Origin: Fusibacter_C sp942493125
Lineage (GTDB): Bacteria > Bacillota > Clostridia > Peptostreptococcales > Acidaminobacteraceae
Direction of reading: 5' to 3'
Assembly: GCA_942493125.1 (NCBI GenBank)
Contig: OW818667.1
Span: 1,860,001 to 1,924,000, forward strand
DNA: 64,000 bases
The position numbers were made by a program, and so were the translations under genes. Each line of letters begins with the position of its first letter. Position 1 is the stretch's first letter. This document shows, one piece after another, positions 14,484 to 23,892 of this stretch. The notes beneath the pieces were generated by a model. That model had not been told where the DNA came from. It did not search any database and saw only the letters and a program-made list of their open reading frames with translations.

Positions 14484-15809
14484 TTATGCTACTTTTTTAT
14501 CAGGAATAACTATTTTTACAATAAACTCATAATTATTTCTGTCAAAATTAAAAACTCCATTATATTTTTTTGAAACAGACTCAATATTTGCTAAACCCAT
14601 TCCCAATTCATCTTTGACTCTAAAGGCTTTTGACGATGTAAACTTGTTGTTTACTTCTTTAATGGTTTGTGAATTGTACGCGTTTATTGATTCAATAATA
14701 ATTGATTCGTGCTTATACTTCATGATGAACTTAATATATTTTGATGTATCACCATTAATCCTTTGACAGGCTTCAATAGCATTTGTTAGTAGATTCCCGA
14801 TAATCACACATAAATCCACATCGTCAACATTTAGACTTTTAGGAATCGCAATATCAATTATAGTTTTTATTCCTAATTCATTAGCCTTTGCCATCCTATT
14901 ATTAACGATTGCATCTACCGGTATATGTTCAGAGAACATTCCCTGTTTGATAAAATCAATTTCATGATGCAACTTTCCAATATAGCTTTTAGCATCCTCA
15001 ACTTTATTGTATTTTAAGTATTCGGTGATTGTAATTAAATGCCCTAACATATCATGTCTTAATCTTTTAACGTTCTCGTGTCCCGATATAATGTTTTCAT
15101 ACTGATGTTGTTGAAGAATCAATTGTTTTTCTCTAAATTTTATCGTATTATTTTCATGAATCTGAGCAATAATATTATCGAATAGGTAAACTGAAATCAA
15201 ATTTATATACAAGATTGCTACGCATGCAAGGACCGCTGTATCACTAAACACGTTATTGACGATTGGTTCATATACAACTGAAACCGCGAGTATAATACTA
15301 ACTAAAGGAATAGACATTATCAAAAACCAGGATTTTAACGAAACGTCTGAAGCATTCTTTTTACTGAGCTTAACAACAATCTCAACAAATAGAATCAATA
15401 AGAATTTGGATATAACACCACCTAGAAATAAATGCATTTCATTATCCCTAATTCCAATAATACTTGCATCAAAAACTAGCCCGAATATGACGGCAGTTAA
15501 CAACTCGGTAATCACTGAAAAAACAACGAAGAAGACAGCAGCAATTAGTTTAACATGTCTCTTGCCAATATAGAATAACTCTCCTATAAAATAATTAATC
15601 GCCAATAATATAAGTAAATTAGATACCAGATTATCAAAATTTATGTTGATCAGTGTCATCGCAATCAAAATTGTAACCAAACTTAATCTTCTATTTGTAT
15701 CCTTCATCTTTTTCTTAGTCAATATGCAGCTTATAAAGCGTACAAACAAATACAGTCCAACGATATTGTTCATAAGCAGAATTGTTTCCATTAAATACCT
15801 ATTCAACAT
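14484..15809 (-). CDS. agrC: AgrC-like sensor histidine kinase (GHKL)
   Basis: 441 residues. About six membrane helices fill the first 200 residues, as in AgrC peptide receptors. The HPK10-type histidine box is RLRHDMLGHL (near residue 250), followed by a GHKL ATPase domain with the N box LLTNAIEACQ and a G box DELGMGLANIES. It should bind the cyclic peptide made from AgrD and phosphorylate the response regulator encoded just upstream. The start shares one base with the agrA stop (TAATG), so they are coupled. Confidence 0.92.
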   Translation of the reverse strand: MLNRYLMETILLMNNIVGLYLFVRFISCILTKKKMKDTNRRLSLVTILIAMTLININFDNLVSNLLILLAINYFIGELFYIGKRHVKLIAAVFFVVFSVITELLTAVIFGLVFDASIIGIRDNEMHLFLGGVISKFLLILFVEIVVKLSKKNASDVSLKSWFLIMSIPLVSIILAVSVVYEPIVNNVFSDTAVLACVAILYINLISVYLFDNIIAQIHENNTIKFREKQLILQQHQYENIISGHENVKRLRHDMLGHLITITEYLKYNKVEDAKSYIGKLHHEIDFIKQGMFSEHIPVDAIVNNRMAKANELGIKTIIDIAIPKSLNVDDVDLCVIIGNLLTNAIEACQRINGDTSKYIKFIMKYKHESIIIESINAYNSQTIKEVNNKFTSSKAFRVKDELGMGLANIESVSKKYNGVFNFDRNNYEFIVKIVIPDKKVA

Positions 15810-16519
15810 TACATATCTCCCATCATAAAATTTAAATATTCTCTTTTAATATCATCTCGATACTTATTGCTATATATTAGTTCTTCATCATTAACTAAAA
15901 TTATCTTACTCACACCTATTTCTTTAACTTGATATATATTTACAATATAATACCGACTAATTCGTATAAATCCATCTTGTTTAAGTCTTTTTTCTACACT
16001 GCTAATATTATCTTTATCATTGTATGTCTGCTCATTTGTATGTATAATCACTCCGTTCTTATTGCTCTCAATATATCTGATTTCAGATAATCTTATCGTT
16101 GCCATTCTTTCTCTGGTTTTAACTAAATAAGTTTTATTCATTCTGCTCTGCAATTCTTTAATTGCATTTTTTATTACAGTATTGAATTTATCCTTATTTA
16201 CTGGTTTCAAAATAAATTCATATGCATCAATACTGTAGCCTTCAACTGCATATTCCATTATAGAAGTAATTATGATAAACAAACAATTTTTGTCAAACTG
16301 TTTAATGATTTTAGCTGTTTGAATGCCATCCATGTTATTAAGTTGCATATCCAGTAAAACTATCGAATATTTGTTACCACTTTCATAGGATTTTATCAAA
16401 TCTTCTCCGGAATTAAACTTATGAAGATTAAGAGATTCCTTTAGTCCAATTTCATTTAGTAACGCTTCTAATACTTGTTGTTGCTTAACATCATCTTCAC
16501 AGATTGCGATACTAATCAT
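15809..16519 (-). CDS. agrA: AgrA-like LytTR response regulator
   Basis: 236 residues. The receiver domain begins MISIAICEDDVKQQ with its acidic pocket, and the phosphoacceptor Asp is in SIVLLDMQLNNMDG (near residue 57); the switch Lys is in FILKPVNKDKF. The C-terminal LytTR DNA-binding domain starts near residue 135 (RMATIRLSEIRYIESNKNGVIIHT). GGAGA precedes the ATG. It is the first gene of the agr locus; the order agrA-agrC-agrB-agrD is the reverse of the staphylococcal agrBDCA order. Confidence 0.93.
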   Translation of the reverse strand: MISIAICEDDVKQQQVLEALLNEIGLKESLNLHKFNSGEDLIKSYESGNKYSIVLLDMQLNNMDGIQTAKIIKQFDKNCLFIIITSIMEYAVEGYSIDAYEFILKPVNKDKFNTVIKNAIKELQSRMNKTYLVKTRERMATIRLSEIRYIESNKNGVIIHTNEQTYNDKDNISSVEKRLKQDGFIRISRYYIVNIYQVKEIGVSKIILVNDEELIYSNKYRDDIKREYLNFMMGDM

Positions 16520-16537
16520 GGATCGTCTCCTTTCATG

Positions 16538-16567
16538 GTTATACTAAAAGTAGGGAATCAGTTTCAA
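16538..16567 (-). promoter_or_regulatory. agrA promoter
   Basis: On the minus strand, TTGAAA (16562-16567) and TATAAC (16538-16543) are 18 bases apart, giving a short leader to the agrA ATG. A perfect TTGTCC-TCT-GGACAA palindrome at 16694-16708 is farther upstream and of unknown role. Confidence 0.6.
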
Positions 16568-16723
16568 ATGCAATAACACGCTTCCTTTCGAAATCTAGTA
16601 AATTTTATAAATATTACTCACTTATATTTTAACATTTATAACACTAAAAGAATACCTATCCAGTTATTGTTAAAACACATAATAGAACAATTATTGTCCT
16701 CTGGACAAATGGCTTTATAAATA

Positions 16724-16764
16724 AAAATCACTGGAATCATTAATAAAAGGATTCCAGTGATTTT
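16724..16764. terminator. terminator of proS
   Basis: AAAATCACTGGAATC pairs with GATTCCAGTGATTTT (perfect 15-base stem, 11-base loop), about 45 bases after the proS stop. Confidence 0.9.
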
Positions 16765-16808
16765 GTAATTTAGCGGATACACTTGTTCAACTATTTCAAA
16801 TGCTTCTC

Positions 16809-18263
16809 TTAATAAGCCTTCGCCATATAAACCATATGCTTAGCTGGTTCGCCACAGAATGGACACGTGTCGCCGAGGTTCTCTTGAGCAAATGGGATGC
16901 AGCGGATTGTTACACCTGTGTCTGCTTTTATTTGGGCTTCGCACGCGTCTAATCCACAGTGCATCGTCTTAGCAAATCCAGGTGTTTCAACCATTTTTGT
17001 TTTGAATTCATCATAGGTGTCAAACGTGAACGTCTTCTCGTCTCTGCTGATTCTTGCGCGCTCTAGCATGTCGTCATGGATAGTGTCGAGAAGTTTTTTG
17101 ATCGTTTCGCCTGCGCCTACTCGATCAACCGTTGATTTTTCTAGTGTATCTCTTCGAGCTGCCATGATCACGCCATTTTCGATGTCTCTTGGGCCTACTT
17201 CTATTCTGATAGGGACGCCTTTCATTTCATACTCGTTGAACTTCCAACCCGTTGAGTTTTCTGTCGTGTCATCAAGTTTTACTTTGATGCCTAGTGCTTT
17301 CAGTTCTTCATAGAGTGCGTTTGCATGTTCGAGGACGCCCTCTTTCTTTTGTGCGATTGGCACGATGACGACTTGGATTGGCGCAAGTCTTGGTGGCAAG
17401 ACGAGACCTCTGTTATCGCTGTGCACCATGATGACGCCACCGATGAGTCTTGTGGAAGCGCCCCATGACGTTTGGTGTGGATACTCAAGTTCGCCTGTTC
17501 TACCTTGGAACGTGATGTCAAATGCTTTTGTGAAGTGTTGCGCCAAGTTGTGTGAGGTTCCCGACTGAAGGGCTTTACCGTCGTGCATAAGCGCTTCTAT
17601 CGTGTACGTTGCTTCAGCTCCGGCAAACTTCTCACGGTCTGATTTGCGGCCGGCTACCATTGGAATCGCCAAAAGCTCTTCGGCCATTTCTTGATAGATC
17701 TCAAGCATCTGAATCGTTTCAGCTTGTGCTTGCTCAGCCGTTTCGTGGATTGTGTGGCCTTCCTGCCATAAAAACTCGGATGTTCTTAGGAACGGTCTCG
17801 TGGATTTTTCCCAACGCACGACTGAACACCATTGGTTGTAAAGGTATGGGAGCTCTCTGTATGACGTGAGCCATTTTGAATACATCGAGCAGATGATTGT
17901 CTCAGAAGTTGGACGGATGCATAGTCTTTCTGCGAGGGGTTCGCTGCCGCCGTGTGTGACCCAAGCCACTTCAGGTGCAAAGCCCTCTACGTGCTCTTTT
18001 TCTTTATTGAGTAAGCTCTCAGGGATCAGAAGTGGGAAGTAAGCGTTTTGATGGCCCGTCTCTTTAAATCTGCGGTCCAAAAATGCCTGTATGCCTTCCC
18101 AAAGTGCGTATCCATAAGGTTTGATGACCATGAAGCCCTTGACGGGTGAATAATCCACTAAGTCAGTTTTTTTAATGACGTCCGTATACCACTGCGCAAA
18201 GTCGTCTTCCATCTTCGTTATGTCTTTTACAAAATCTTTTTCTTTTTCGTTTTGCTTGCTCAT
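16809..18263 (-). CDS. proS: prolyl-tRNA synthetase (short, archaeal/eukaryote-like type)
   Basis: 484 residues from the ATG at 18263, preceded by GGAGG. A class II synthetase: motif 2 is seen around FLRTSEFLWQEGHTIHE, and the proline-binding 'TSE' in RPTSETIICSMYSKW. The protein lacks the large editing (INS) insertion of the classical bacterial enzyme, and its C-terminal domain has the Cys-containing zinc-like segment (CIPFAQENLGDTCPFCGEPA) and ends in a Tyr (MAKAY), all features of the ProS type 3 found in many clostridia. Expression is controlled by a T-box leader reading CCU. Confidence 0.97.
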   Translation of the reverse strand: MSKQNEKEKDFVKDITKMEDDFAQWYTDVIKKTDLVDYSPVKGFMVIKPYGYALWEGIQAFLDRRFKETGHQNAYFPLLIPESLLNKEKEHVEGFAPEVAWVTHGGSEPLAERLCIRPTSETIICSMYSKWLTSYRELPYLYNQWCSVVRWEKSTRPFLRTSEFLWQEGHTIHETAEQAQAETIQMLEIYQEMAEELLAIPMVAGRKSDREKFAGAEATYTIEALMHDGKALQSGTSHNLAQHFTKAFDITFQGRTGELEYPHQTSWGASTRLIGGVIMVHSDNRGLVLPPRLAPIQVVIVPIAQKKEGVLEHANALYEELKALGIKVKLDDTTENSTGWKFNEYEMKGVPIRIEVGPRDIENGVIMAARRDTLEKSTVDRVGAGETIKKLLDTIHDDMLERARISRDEKTFTFDTYDEFKTKMVETPGFAKTMHCGLDACEAQIKADTGVTIRCIPFAQENLGDTCPFCGEPAKHMVYMAKAY

Positions 18264-18289
18264 AAAATCTATCCTCCAAATCAAAAAAT

Positions 18290-18550
18290 AAAAGAGCCAT
18301 CATCTCAATTCTAGAGACGAAGGCTCGCGGTACCACTCTAATTAGCAGAACACGGATGTTCTACTCACTCGTTGGGGGATATCGGTCCCTGCCGCGTACG
18401 TTCAGTACGAGCTCCAAGGTAGGTTCAGCAATACATGTGCCACGGGATCTTTCAGCCGGTGAATCCCATTCTCTAAAGGCTTGTTAAAGCTTACTGGTCT
18501 CTTCAATGCCAAATATTCAAAATAGTGCGTTACGATATTAAAATACAATT
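18290..18550 (-). ncRNA. T-box leader of proS, specifier CCU (Pro)
   Basis: The T-box sequence AGAGTGGTACCGCG is at 18326-18339 on the minus strand. It is followed by a terminator hairpin (GAGCC.../...GGCTC, 18294-18326) and T run. Upstream, the stem I specifier region reads GAA-CCT-ACCTTGGAGC, which puts CCU, a proline codon, at 18421-18423 in the standard context. Uncharged tRNA-Pro should pair with CCU and the UGG of the T-box and stabilise the antiterminator, increasing proS expression. Confidence 0.95.
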
Positions 18551-18556
18551 TCCTCT

Positions 18557-18585
18557 AATATAAACTTTTGGATTTATTTTGTCAA
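18557..18585 (-). promoter_or_regulatory. proS promoter
   Basis: Minus-strand TTGACA (18580-18585), a 17-base spacer and TATATT (18557-18562): a near-consensus sigma-A promoter just before the T-box leader. Confidence 0.88.
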
Positions 18586-18736
18586 GCAGTGAAAGAACAA
18601 TACAAAATTGATTACAATTATTTAATGACCTTTTAAGATTTTCTGTATGATTTTTTAGTATCTTGCCGATAAAATGACAGTCAATACATAAGGAAATTTA
18701 TTACATTACATATGAAAAGTATTCGGAGGGAACAGT

Positions 18737-19075
18737 ATGAAAACTTTATTAAACAGGCTGTTAATGAATGATTCTTTTTTCTCATTTCTAGTCAAGACGC
18801 TTCTCACCATCACGGTCTGCCTTGGCATCGCTTGGGGGATTGACGCGTTATCGATCTTGCCGTACTGGTTTTTACTCTTCTTAGAATCAGGGGTTTGCTT
18901 ATTAATTAAGCATATGACGTATGACAAATCAAAGATTCAAGTAGAATATCTCATTAAAAAGATGCCCAGCAAATATCAAGATGACTTATACGACAGCATA
19001 AATTTGAACACACAGTTTCTTGGTATGGCGGGATTTGTTTTATTGATACTGGGTTATTATGAGCGGTTTATCTGA
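18737..19075 (+). CDS. small membrane protein, unknown function
   Basis: 112 residues with a GGAGGG ribosome site eight bases before the ATG. Three hydrophobic segments (about 17-35, 40-56 and 93-108) flank a charged middle (TYDKSKIQVEYLIKKMPSKYQDDLYD). I do not recognise the family. It is monocistronic, between the divergent proS leader and the fluoride riboswitch transcript. Confidence 0.65.
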   Translation: MKTLLNRLLMNDSFFSFLVKTLLTITVCLGIAWGIDALSILPYWFLLFLESGVCLLIKHMTYDKSKIQVEYLIKKMPSKYQDDLYDSINLNTQFLGMAGFVLLILGYYERFI

Positions 19076-19114
19076 ACTGTTATATGACGATGGGTGAAAT
19101 TATATAATCTCAAC

Positions 19115-19143
19115 TTGAACTCGTATCTATCTTATGTTACTAT
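19115..19143 (+). promoter_or_regulatory. promoter of the antiporter transcript
   Basis: TTGAAC (19115-19120) and TACTAT (19138-19143) with a 17-base spacer; transcription would begin right at the riboswitch. Confidence 0.6.
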
Positions 19144-19150
19144 TACTTTA

Positions 19151-19255
19151 TTGGGAATGAGGTTCTCCCAAAGCGTCCCGAACTTGGGTGCTTAAACCGC
19201 TTATAAAGCTGATGACTTCTGTGATGTATGTCACAGGACCGTCAGCTTTTTTTAT
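19151..19255 (+). ncRNA. fluoride riboswitch (crcB motif) with terminator
   Basis: GGGAATGAGGTTCTCCC corresponds to the 5' 'GG.GATGG..TTC.CC' stem-loop of the crcB motif. A GTCCC-type accessory stem follows, and then TTAAACCGC...AAGCTGATGACTTCTG, equivalent to 'ATAAACGC...AGCTAATGACTCCTAC' in characterised Bacillus examples. The 3' part forms a terminator: CTGTGA/TCACAG inside AAGCTGA/TCAGCTT, ending in T7. Fluoride binding would prevent termination and switch on the antiporter gene 115 bases downstream. Identification is by eye against remembered consensus. Confidence 0.82.
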
Positions 19256-19370
19256 ATTCTCTTATATATTCACTTCATGAAATAAGTCCATGTATAAGAA
19301 ATGTATAAAGTCAAATTTTATAAATAAAATAAATCATAATAATAAACCAAATTTCGGGAGGCACATAACT

Positions 19371-20546
19371 ATGCTTTTAAGCTTATCACTCATCATAATC
19401 GTCGGATTTTCGCTTAGTGGAATATTGGGAAAACTGAGGCTGCCAGGACTGCTCGGCATGATCTTGACGGGCATCGCGCTTGGACCTTATGCGCTGAATT
19501 TAATCTCAGACGATATACTCAATATTTCTGCAGAGCTTCGGCAGATTGCGCTGATCATCATCTTAACGCGGGCAGGTCTCGCCATCGATATCAAGGATCT
19601 CAAAAGAGTCGGAAGACCTGCTATACTCATGTGCTTTGTGCCTGCGACTTTTGAAATCGTCGCGGTGACATTGCTGGCACCACCCCTACTTGGCGTCAGC
19701 ATACTGGAAGCTGCCATCATGGGTGCGGTCCTCGCCGCTGTGTCACCAGCCGTCATTGTGCCGCGCATGCTACACCTGATGGAAAGTGGCTACGGTAAAG
19801 ACAAGAGCATCCCACAGCTCATCATGGCCGGTGCCTCAGTGGACGACATCTATGTCATCGTTCTATTCACTGCTTTTATGGGTATGTATAGTGGTAGTGG
19901 GTTTGATGCTTCGGCAATCATATCTGTACCAATTGCTATTATCCTAGGCATGCTGCTTGGCATCGCTTCTGGTCTCATCTTGGTCTGGATCTTTAAAAAG
20001 TTTCATATGCGAGATACTGTGAAAGTTCTCATATTGCTTAGTACGGCGTTTTTATTTGTATCACTAGAGACATTTCTAAAACCGTATGTCCCTGTATCTG
20101 GACTGCTTGCGGTTATGGCGCTCGGTGCGACGCTTCTCAAGTCTTACGAAGTGCTCGCGAAAAGACTCAAGGGCAAATTTTCTAAGATTTGGGTTGGCGC
20201 TGAGATTATGCTGTTTGTACTCGTAGGTGCTGCCGTGGATGTTCACTATTTAATGTATGCGGGATTTGGTGCGGTGCTACTGATCGCATTGGCACTGGTC
20301 GTTCGAATGGTTGGCGTGCAAGTGAGTCTAGCTAAAACGCAGCTCACATTTAAAGAACGCCTCTTTTGTTCGATAGCGTATCTCCCTAAAGCGACTGTGC
20401 AGGCGGCTGTTGGCGCAATCCCACTTTCGGCAGGCGTTGCTGCTGGACAGACGATTTTGACCGTAGCTGTCCTGGCGATCATGATCACTGCCCCACTTGG
20501 CGCGATCGGCATCGATGCGACGTATAAAAAATGGTTGACCAAATAA
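19371..20546 (+). CDS. cation:proton antiporter (Na+/H+ exchanger family), fluoride-riboswitch controlled
   Basis: 391 residues from the ATG at 19371, which has GGGAGG upstream; an in-frame ATG at 19290 would add 27 polar residues and is less likely. Some 12 membrane helices, with family landmarks LPGLLGMILTGIALGP, RAGLAIDIKDLKR and AGASVDDIYVIVLF, the latter carrying the paired acidic residues of the ion site. Members usually exchange Na+ or K+ for protons. The fluoride riboswitch suggests that this one helps cells cope with fluoride, directly or through pH and ion balance; crcB-motif control of such exchangers has been reported. Confidence 0.9.
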   Translation: MLLSLSLIIIVGFSLSGILGKLRLPGLLGMILTGIALGPYALNLISDDILNISAELRQIALIIILTRAGLAIDIKDLKRVGRPAILMCFVPATFEIVAVTLLAPPLLGVSILEAAIMGAVLAAVSPAVIVPRMLHLMESGYGKDKSIPQLIMAGASVDDIYVIVLFTAFMGMYSGSGFDASAIISVPIAIILGMLLGIASGLILVWIFKKFHMRDTVKVLILLSTAFLFVSLETFLKPYVPVSGLLAVMALGATLLKSYEVLAKRLKGKFSKIWVGAEIMLFVLVGAAVDVHYLMYAGFGAVLLIALALVVRMVGVQVSLAKTQLTFKERLFCSIAYLPKATVQAAVGAIPLSAGVAAGQTILTVAVLAIMITAPLGAIGIDATYKKWLTK

Positions 20547-20654
20547 GCTTGTATCCGCGTTACAGCCGTGTTAAAATAGATTTATTTTCAAAGATTATTA
20601 CGTTTTCGTCACATCCTTGTGAGAGGCATGTGCGTCCTATAAGGAGGGATTTTC

Positions 20655-22160
20655 ATGAATAAATTGACCTACAGCAGCACGCGGTCACATGAGGCGACTT
20701 TGTCGTTTTCGCAGGCCGTCGTAAAGGGCATCGCACCAGATGGCGGCCTCTATGTGCCCTCGTTTTTTCCAGCGCTCGATATACTAGATGCGTCCCTGCA
20801 AACACTCAGTTATCAGGCCCTGGTAAAGAAGATTCTCGCCATGTATCTAGTGGACTTTACAGAAGATGAGATCGCAAACTGCGTGGATTCGGCCTATGAT
20901 AACAAGTTTGAAAATGCAGAAATCGCACCCATCAAGACACTGGACCACGCGAGCTTTATTGAGCTTTATCACGGCAAGACGCTGGCATTCAAGGACATGG
21001 CGCTATCGATACTCCCTTATTTGCTCAAAACAGGTGCTGAGAAAATTGGCCTTCAAGAAGAAATTGTCATTTTGACTGCCACTTCAGGCGATACGGGAAA
21101 AGCCGCACTGGAAGGCTTTGCAGATGTACCTGGTACGCGAATCATCGTCTTTTACCCAACCGACGGCGTCAGCGAAGTTCAAAAAAGACAGATGACGACG
21201 CAAGAGGGTTCCAATGTCACAGTGCTCGGCATCACTGGCAATTTTGATGATGCGCAGAATGGCGTCAAGGGCATTTTCCTCGATGACGCGTTAAAAAACG
21301 AGCTGCTTAAAAAGGGTTATGTGTTCTCCTCTGCGAACTCGATCAACATCGGACGCCTGTTGCCGCAGATCGTCTATTACGTCCATGCCTATTTGGCATT
21401 GGTGCGTGAAGGGACTATCGTCAATGGTGACCCTATCAATGTCGCCGTACCGACTGGTAATTTTGGCAATATCCTCGCCGCTTACTACGCAAAATTAATG
21501 GGGCTTCCCATCAAGACATTTATCTGTGCCTCAAACGTCAATCACGTCTTGACGGATTTTATAAATACTGGCGTATACGACATCAACAGACCATTTGAGA
21601 TAACCAACTCCCCTTCCATGGATATTCTGATTTCCAGCAACCTCGAAAGGTTCCTTTACGCCATCAGTAGCGGCAATACTGAAGTGCTCAGCGATTTGAT
21701 GCGCGGTCTCAAAGCAAAGGGCAAATACGCCATCAATGACATCATGAGAGCAAAGATGGCCGACTTCACTGGCGGCTACGCAACGGACGACGAAGCGATG
21801 GAGACCATCAAATTCTTATTTGAAACCTTTGAATACGTCGTGGATACACATACTGCTGTGGCATACAAAGTCTATCAGGATTACGTCACTGTCACGGGCG
21901 ACAAAACGCAGACGCTGATCGCTTCAACGGCGAGTCCTTTCAAATTTTCTGAGAGTGTCGCCGAAGGCTTAGGACTCAGTGAGTCCGATAGCGATAGCAA
22001 AAGCGAATTAGGTGCATTTGAATGGATCGAAAAGCTTGCACAGGCTGCGAACCTTAAGGTGCCAGCGCCGATTCAATGGCTTGAAAGCAAGCCGATTTTG
22101 CATACGGGCACGATAGAAAAGGATGGGTTGAAAGAGGCGATCTTGGAAGTGTTAAAATAA
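20655..22160 (+). CDS. thrC: threonine synthase
   Basis: 501 residues. A PLP enzyme converting O-phosphohomoserine to threonine. The N-terminal segment MNKLTYSSTRSHEATLSFSQ and APDGGLYVP are typical; the PLP lysine is in GKTLAFKDMALS, and the phosphate-binding region in TATSGDTGKAALEGF. The long form is like E. coli/clostridial ThrC. TAAGGAGG precedes the ATG. It is monocistronic; no homoserine dehydrogenase or kinase gene is nearby. Confidence 0.97.
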   Translation: MNKLTYSSTRSHEATLSFSQAVVKGIAPDGGLYVPSFFPALDILDASLQTLSYQALVKKILAMYLVDFTEDEIANCVDSAYDNKFENAEIAPIKTLDHASFIELYHGKTLAFKDMALSILPYLLKTGAEKIGLQEEIVILTATSGDTGKAALEGFADVPGTRIIVFYPTDGVSEVQKRQMTTQEGSNVTVLGITGNFDDAQNGVKGIFLDDALKNELLKKGYVFSSANSINIGRLLPQIVYYVHAYLALVREGTIVNGDPINVAVPTGNFGNILAAYYAKLMGLPIKTFICASNVNHVLTDFINTGVYDINRPFEITNSPSMDILISSNLERFLYAISSGNTEVLSDLMRGLKAKGKYAINDIMRAKMADFTGGYATDDEAMETIKFLFETFEYVVDTHTAVAYKVYQDYVTVTGDKTQTLIASTASPFKFSESVAEGLGLSESDSDSKSELGAFEWIEKLAQAANLKVPAPIQWLESKPILHTGTIEKDGLKEAILEVLK

Positions 22161-22210
22161 TACGATGGATCAAAACTATTCTCTGAATATAATTCTAAGT
22201 TATTGTCAAT

Positions 22211-22240
22211 AAAACGCCTCATGTCATAGTGAGGCGTTTT
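22211..22240. terminator. terminator of thrC
   Basis: AAAACGCCTCA pairs with TGAGGCGTTTT across an eight-base loop, 50 bases after the thrC stop. Confidence 0.9.
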
Positions 22241-22351
22241 ATTTGAAGTTTATGCAATTCTAATACTTTTCTAATGTTTAAATGACGTATTAATGTTAAA
22301 GTATTAACAGTTTTAATAAATATAGCAATGCTACATAAAGGAGACCATAAG

Positions 22352-23719
22352 ATGAAACAAGCTATGCGCATGAAGAAAAAATGGTTAGGACTGTTTATGA
22401 CACTCGTGATTCTCATCACAACACTATCACCAGTGTGGGCTGCTGAACAACCAACAATGGATGTAAGCAAGTGGGCTATTTCTACTTTAAATGAAGGCGA
22501 AAAATATGGGATTTATCCAATTGAATGGTATTATGACGCGTTTAAAAGTGAAATCTCAAGTGAGCGACTAGAAGCATTACTTGAAGATGTGGACGCTAAA
22601 CTTGCTACTGTTGGTAAAAAAGTTGATTTCAAGGCACTTGACACCGCCAGTGACAGTACACGAGAAGATGTTCTTATTCGCTTATACAATCTTCTTGGCT
22701 CATATGGTTTGGTAGAAGGGAACGATGCGATTGCCTATATGCAATCAAAAGGAATCGTTAATGGAACCAATAAAGGTATTGAATTAAAGCTTGCATGCAG
22801 CACTGAACAAGCTGTTGTCTTAGCGATTCATACCGTACAAGCGGCATTTGATAAAATGGACGCTGGCGCAAAAGGCATGTTTTGGAAAGTTGAGAAAAAT
22901 AACAATACGGTCTATTTATTAGGGTCTATTCATGTGGGCAGTACATCATTGTACCCGTTAGACAATGATATTACAGATGCTTTCAATCTTTCTGATACGT
23001 TATTGGTAGAAGCGGATATGATCAATTCCGCAGCGGGCGTTGAATATTATATGAGCAAAGCTGTTTATAGCGATGGCACAACCATAAAAGATCATATTTC
23101 TGCAGCGCTTTACACAAAGCTTTTAACAGTATTTGAAAAGTACAATCTTGATCCAGCAGTCTATGGAACTTTTAAACCATGGGTTTTAGCAAATGAGTTA
23201 AATGCTTTTTCGATGACGTCTTCAGAAACTGCTGAAGCAAAAGCGAAAAGTGCGAATTTGGGTATTGATATGAGTTTGACCATAAACGCGTATCTGTCAC
23301 AAAAACCTGTTGTTGAGCTTGAAGGGATTCCGTACCAGACAGATCTCTTTGATAACTTGACACAAGTCTATCAAGAAAAATATCTTGATTCGATTATTGA
23401 TAATATCTTGAATACAGGCAATGGAGACGTTTCTGAAAATGCTCAACTGCTTACAAAGTGGTTAGATTACTGGATTGCTGGCGATCTAACCGAGTTCAAA
23501 AAGAGTTTTGCAGCTGATTCTAGTTCAGAGGATTCAGAATTGACAACGATGCTTTTTGGAAAACGCGATGTGGATATGACAGACAAAATTCAAAAGTTAT
23601 TAGACCAGGAAGGTAAGGCCACATATTTTGTAGTGGTTGGTTCAGGCCATTTTATCACTGATAACAGTATTGTTGATTTGCTTACTGAAAGAGGTTATAA
23701 CGTTGAGTGGATGAATTAA
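22352..23719 (+). CDS. secreted TraB/GumN-family protein
   Basis: 455 residues from the ATG with AAGGAG upstream. A signal peptide (to about VWAAEQ) is followed by an N-terminal region of about 140 residues that may hold an SLH-like or unknown helical domain, then the TraB/GumN domain: MFWKVEKNNNTVYLLGSIHVG, LLVEADM and a C-terminal FVVVGSGHF. GxxH and GxH motifs are conserved in this family, which is thought to be hydrolase-like (Tiki-type metalloproteases are distant relatives). The cellular role is unknown. Confidence 0.83.
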   Translation: MKQAMRMKKKWLGLFMTLVILITTLSPVWAAEQPTMDVSKWAISTLNEGEKYGIYPIEWYYDAFKSEISSERLEALLEDVDAKLATVGKKVDFKALDTASDSTREDVLIRLYNLLGSYGLVEGNDAIAYMQSKGIVNGTNKGIELKLACSTEQAVVLAIHTVQAAFDKMDAGAKGMFWKVEKNNNTVYLLGSIHVGSTSLYPLDNDITDAFNLSDTLLVEADMINSAAGVEYYMSKAVYSDGTTIKDHISAALYTKLLTVFEKYNLDPAVYGTFKPWVLANELNAFSMTSSETAEAKAKSANLGIDMSLTINAYLSQKPVVELEGIPYQTDLFDNLTQVYQEKYLDSIIDNILNTGNGDVSENAQLLTKWLDYWIAGDLTEFKKSFAADSSSEDSELTTMLFGKRDVDMTDKIQKLLDQEGKATYFVVVGSGHFITDNSIVDLLTERGYNVEWMN

Positions 23720-23763
23720 TAAGGAAATTGGAATTATGCAATTTCCACATAAGGAACTTGAAT

Positions 23764-23808
23764 GGGGCATGCTCAAAATGATTCAATCATTTGAGCATGG
23801 CCCTTTTT
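23764..23808 (+). terminator. terminator after the TraB gene
   Basis: GGGGCATGCTCAAA and TTTGAGCATGGCCC form a long stem followed by T5. Confidence 0.85.
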
Positions 23809-23892
23809 ATTTTTTGCCAATGAATTTCCATATATTTACATTTATTGCCATTTATGATATGCTCTTTTCAATACTATTTGGGAGGTTCATTT

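Noticed and set aside
17300..17521. Open frames on the other strand or frame in proS
   Set aside because: Codon composition and lack of ribosome sites mark them as by-products of the proS coding sequence.
22352..23719. SLH domain in the N-terminal half of the TraB-family protein
   Set aside because: Segments such as AIAYMQSKGIVNGTNKGIEL are suggestive, but the repeated SLH pattern could not be confirmed.
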